From assembly GCA_903835655.1 (NCBI GenBank), contig CAILNT010000121.1, forward strand, positions 1 to 34,345: DNA of 34,345 bases, given 5' to 3'. The stretch is from an uncultured Pseudomonadota bacterium. Its GTDB lineage: Bacteria; Pseudomonadota; Gammaproteobacteria; Burkholderiales; Thiobacillaceae. The notes beneath the pieces are model-generated. The model had not been told where the DNA came from. It searched no databases and saw only the letters and a program-made list of their open reading frames with translations. This document shows positions 32,277-34,345 of this stretch, one piece after another. How positions within the stretch are numbered: position 1 is the first letter of the stretch; every line of letters begins with the position of its first letter. The position numbers and the translations under genes were made by a program.

Positions 32277-33791
32277 GTGGACCTTCCCGTACTCAATACC
32301 AGCGCCCAAACCGCAAGCGGTTGCGACGCCAACGCCTGCGGCTCCAGCGACGACCAGCTCAGCCATCTGCCGGAGCATATCCGCGCCAAGGTGCACAACC
32401 ACCCCTGCTATTCCGAACAGGCGCACCACTACTTCGCCCGCATGCACGTGGCCGTGGCGCCGGCCTGCAACATCCAGTGCCATTACTGCAACCGCAAGTA
32501 CGATTGCTCCAACGAGTCGCGCCCCGGCGTGGTCTCGGAAGTCCTGACGCCGAAGCAGGCCGTGAAGAAAGTGATGGCGGTCGCCGCCAACATCCCGCAG
32601 ATGACCGTGCTGGGCATCGCCGGCCCCGGAGATCCGCTGGCCAACCTGGAGCGCACCTTCGCCACCTTCCGCGAACTGTCCGAGAAGGCGCCCGACATCA
32701 AGCTGTGCGTGTCCACCAACGGCCTGAATCTGCCCGAAGCGGTGGACGAACTGTGCCGCCACAACATCGACCATGTGACCATCACCATCAACTGCGTGGA
32801 TCCGGACGTCGGGGCGAAGATCTACCCATGGATCTTCTGGAAAAACCGACGCATCCTGGGCCGGGAGGGCGCGGCCATCCTGATCGCGCAGCAGCAGAAA
32901 GGCCTGGAGATGCTGACCGCGCGCGGCATACTGGTGAAGGTCAACTCGGTCATGATTCCCGGCATCAACGACGCACACCTGGTGGAGGTGTCGAAGGTGG
33001 TGAAGTCCAGGGGCGCCTTCCTGCACAACGTCATGCCGCTGATCGCCGAGCCCGAGCACGGCACGTTCTATGGCCTGATGGGCCAGCCCGGCCCTACCCA
33101 CGAGGAATTGCAGAAGTTGCAGGATGCCTGCGCCGGCGACATGAACATGATGCGCCACTGCCGCCAGTGCCGCGCCGATGCGGTGGGCATGCTGGGCGAG
33201 GATCGCGGCCAGGAATTCACCCTGGACAAGATCGAGGCGATGGAAATCGACTACCCGGCGGCGATGGTGAAGCGCGCCGAGGTTCAGGCCCGAATCGCCG
33301 AGGAACTCGCGATCAAGGATCAGGCACGGGCCGCCAAAAACGAGTGGTCGAAATCGGTGGTCGGTATCCATGACGCGCGCAAGGAAGCGCGAAATTCACG
33401 CCCGGTGCTCATGGCCGTGGCCACCAAGAGCGGCGGAATCATCAACGAACACTTCGGCCATGCCGGCGAGTTCCTGATCTACGAAGCGGTACAGGGCGAC
33501 GTGCGCTTCATCGGCCACCGCAAGACGACTCCGTACTGCGAAGGCGGCGACACCTGCGGCGATGGCGAATCGGCCCTGGACCGTACCCTGCGCGAACTGG
33601 CCGGCTGCGAGGTCGTGCTCTGCTCCAAGATCGGCTACGAACCCTGGGGGCCGCTGGAAGCAGCCGGCATCCAGCCCAACGGCGAACACGCATTTGCGCC
33701 CATCGAGGACGCCATCGCCGCCGTATACGAAGAAATGCGCGCCGCGGGCAAGCTGGAAGCCAAACCAGTATTGCAGCAAGCCGCGGCGTGA
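32277..33791 (+). CDS. nifB: NifB, nitrogenase cofactor (NifB-co) radical SAM synthase
   Basis: NifB fuses two [4Fe-4S] units and inserts carbide to make the precursor of the nitrogenase cofactor. GTG 32277 is chosen because CCGGAG lies six bases ahead and the sigma-54 promoter ends just upstream. The radical SAM motif is Cys64-x3-Cys68-x2-Cys71 (PACNIQCHYCNRKYDC), and further Cys residues bind the extra clusters (MMRHCRQCRADAVGMLGED). From about residue 375 a NifX-like domain follows (RPVLMAVATKSGGIINEHFG). The total of 504 residues is normal for the fused type. The ferredoxin gene follows in the same operon. Confidence 0.97.
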   Translation: MDLPVLNTSAQTASGCDANACGSSDDQLSHLPEHIRAKVHNHPCYSEQAHHYFARMHVAVAPACNIQCHYCNRKYDCSNESRPGVVSEVLTPKQAVKKVMAVAANIPQMTVLGIAGPGDPLANLERTFATFRELSEKAPDIKLCVSTNGLNLPEAVDELCRHNIDHVTITINCVDPDVGAKIYPWIFWKNRRILGREGAAILIAQQQKGLEMLTARGILVKVNSVMIPGINDAHLVEVSKVVKSRGAFLHNVMPLIAEPEHGTFYGLMGQPGPTHEELQKLQDACAGDMNMMRHCRQCRADAVGMLGEDRGQEFTLDKIEAMEIDYPAAMVKRAEVQARIAEELAIKDQARAAKNEWSKSVVGIHDARKEARNSRPVLMAVATKSGGIINEHFGHAGEFLIYEAVQGDVRFIGHRKTTPYCEGGDTCGDGESALDRTLRELAGCEVVLCSKIGYEPWGPLEAAGIQPNGEHAFAPIEDAIAAVYEEMRAAGKLEAKPVLQQAAA

Positions 33792-33817
33792 TGCCCAGCC
33801 ACGCCACCCACCTGTGG

Positions 33818-33843
33818 CCCCTCTCCCGCTTGCGGGCGGGGGA
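33818..33843. repeat. CTCTCCC-type repeat between nifB and ferredoxin
   Basis: CCCCTCTCCCGCTTGCGGGC followed by a G run is a short hairpin of the same family as those around nifU. It lies ahead of the ferredoxin start. Confidence 0.55.
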
Positions 33844-33865
33844 AGATACCGCAAAGGACTAAGCC

Positions 33866-34174
33866 ATGGCCTTCGAAATCCTCTCGTCCTGCGTCAATTG
33901 CTACGCCTGCGAACCGCTGTGCCCGAACCAGGCGATCTACCAGGCACGTCCCCATTTCCTCATCGATACGGAGAAATGCACCGAATGCATCGGTGACTAC
34001 ATGCAAGCCCAGTGTTCCAGCATCTGCCCGATCGAGGGCGCCATCGTCGATGAACTGGGCCGCGAACTGAATCCGCCAGGCTCGCTCACCGGCATCTCGC
34101 CCGCCCTGCTGGCGCAATACCAGGCGGCGGTGGAAGCGACTTATCAGACCGCGCTGGCGGCGAAATCCGCATGA
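33866..34174 (+). CDS. fdxN: NifB-associated 2[4Fe-4S] ferredoxin
   Basis: The protein has 102 residues. The two cluster motifs are CVNCYACEPLCP and CTECIGDYMQAQCSSICP; the second has the eight-residue insertion typical of FdxN-like ferredoxins linked to nifB. A C-terminal helix follows (GISPALLAQYQAAVEATYQT). It probably gives electrons to NifB or nitrogenase maturation. The stop lies 74 bases after the repeat-containing gap, in the nifB operon. No later gene in the operon is seen. Confidence 0.93.
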   Translation: MAFEILSSCVNCYACEPLCPNQAIYQARPHFLIDTEKCTECIGDYMQAQCSSICPIEGAIVDELGRELNPPGSLTGISPALLAQYQAAVEATYQTALAAKSA

Positions 34175-34214
34175 AACCCCACCCCGCGCCCGCCACAGCA
34201 TGAACCTTGAATCC

Positions 34215-34345
34215 TCAGTTGAACACGCCCGAGTGTGCGTCTGGCGAGTTGTCTGGCAAGGGCGCGGAGTCGTAGCGCTTGAGCGCGTACGAATCCGGCC
34301 TACCCCTTGCGGGTGCGCGACGACGCGCATGGTCGCTCCCTGCAA
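34215..34345 (-). CDS. Possible C-terminal end of a gene entering from the right edge
   Basis: On the minus strand one frame is open from the window edge to a TGA at 34215-34217. Its end (RPDSYALKRYDSAPLPDNSP then DAHSGVFN) has strong third-position GC and reads like a protein tail; the earlier codons (HARRRAPARG) are less convincing. The family cannot be identified. The rest of this segment, 34175-34214, shows nothing. Confidence 0.3.
   Translation of the reverse strand, partial: AGSDHARRRAPARGRPDSYALKRYDSAPLPDNSPDAHSGVFN

Overview
The window (34.3 kb, GC-rich, strong G/C bias at third codon positions) looks like the chromosome of a diazotrophic proteobacterium, most likely a betaproteobacterium. 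The reasons are the holC-orf-valS order, a PEP-CTERM (exosortase) surface protein, and a nif accessory cluster in which the NifL/NifA pair sits beside a divergent rnf operon, as in Azotobacter/Pseudomonas-type nif regions. The species assignment is inference. nifHDK are not in the window; it holds regulation, electron supply and cofactor/cluster assembly genes.

Region 1 (1-3250): a partial, highly repetitive coiled-coil/transmembrane/Sel1 protein, a second exported Sel1-repeat protein, and a PP2C-type phosphatase, probably the tail of a Ser/Thr signalling locus. The first gene is split between two frames exactly at an (AGCC)4 tract; five copies would join the frames. Region 2 (3280-12250): housekeeping and metabolic genes: a ComEA-like HhH protein, gmk, a YceI-family protein with a Pro/Gln tail, holC, a small orf, valS, a GMC oxidoreductase with its small Tat-type partner, and rlmJ. 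Several short dispersed palindromic repeats sit between or inside these genes.

Region 3 (12450-16410): a sigma-54 promoter drives nifV-orf-nifW-nifZ-nifM (plus strand). Convergent to it is the minus-strand rnfABCDGEH operon (21502 to 16130), whose end is followed by a 56-codon remnant of an HD-GYP protein. Region 4 (21500-24790): a divergent control region with two sigma-54 promoters, a NifA site and an NtrC-like site separates rnfA from nifLA. Region 5 (24790-27320): an RsuA-like pseudouridine synthase with a changed catalytic motif, a PEP-CTERM protein, and nifF. Region 6 (27490-34175): nifF and iscA(nif)-nifU-nifS diverge from a shared control region; then come a transglutaminase-like protein, a methyltransferase-like protein, and nifB-ferredoxin behind a sigma-54 promoter with two perfect tandem NifA sites.

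The nif genes form one regulon. NifL/NifA sense redox and nitrogen state. NifA activates the sigma-54 promoters seen before nifV, rnfA, nifF, iscA-nifUS and nifB. Rnf and flavodoxin supply low-potential electrons, NifU/NifS/IscA and NifB build clusters, NifV makes homocitrate, and NifW/Z/M mature the nitrogenase proteins.
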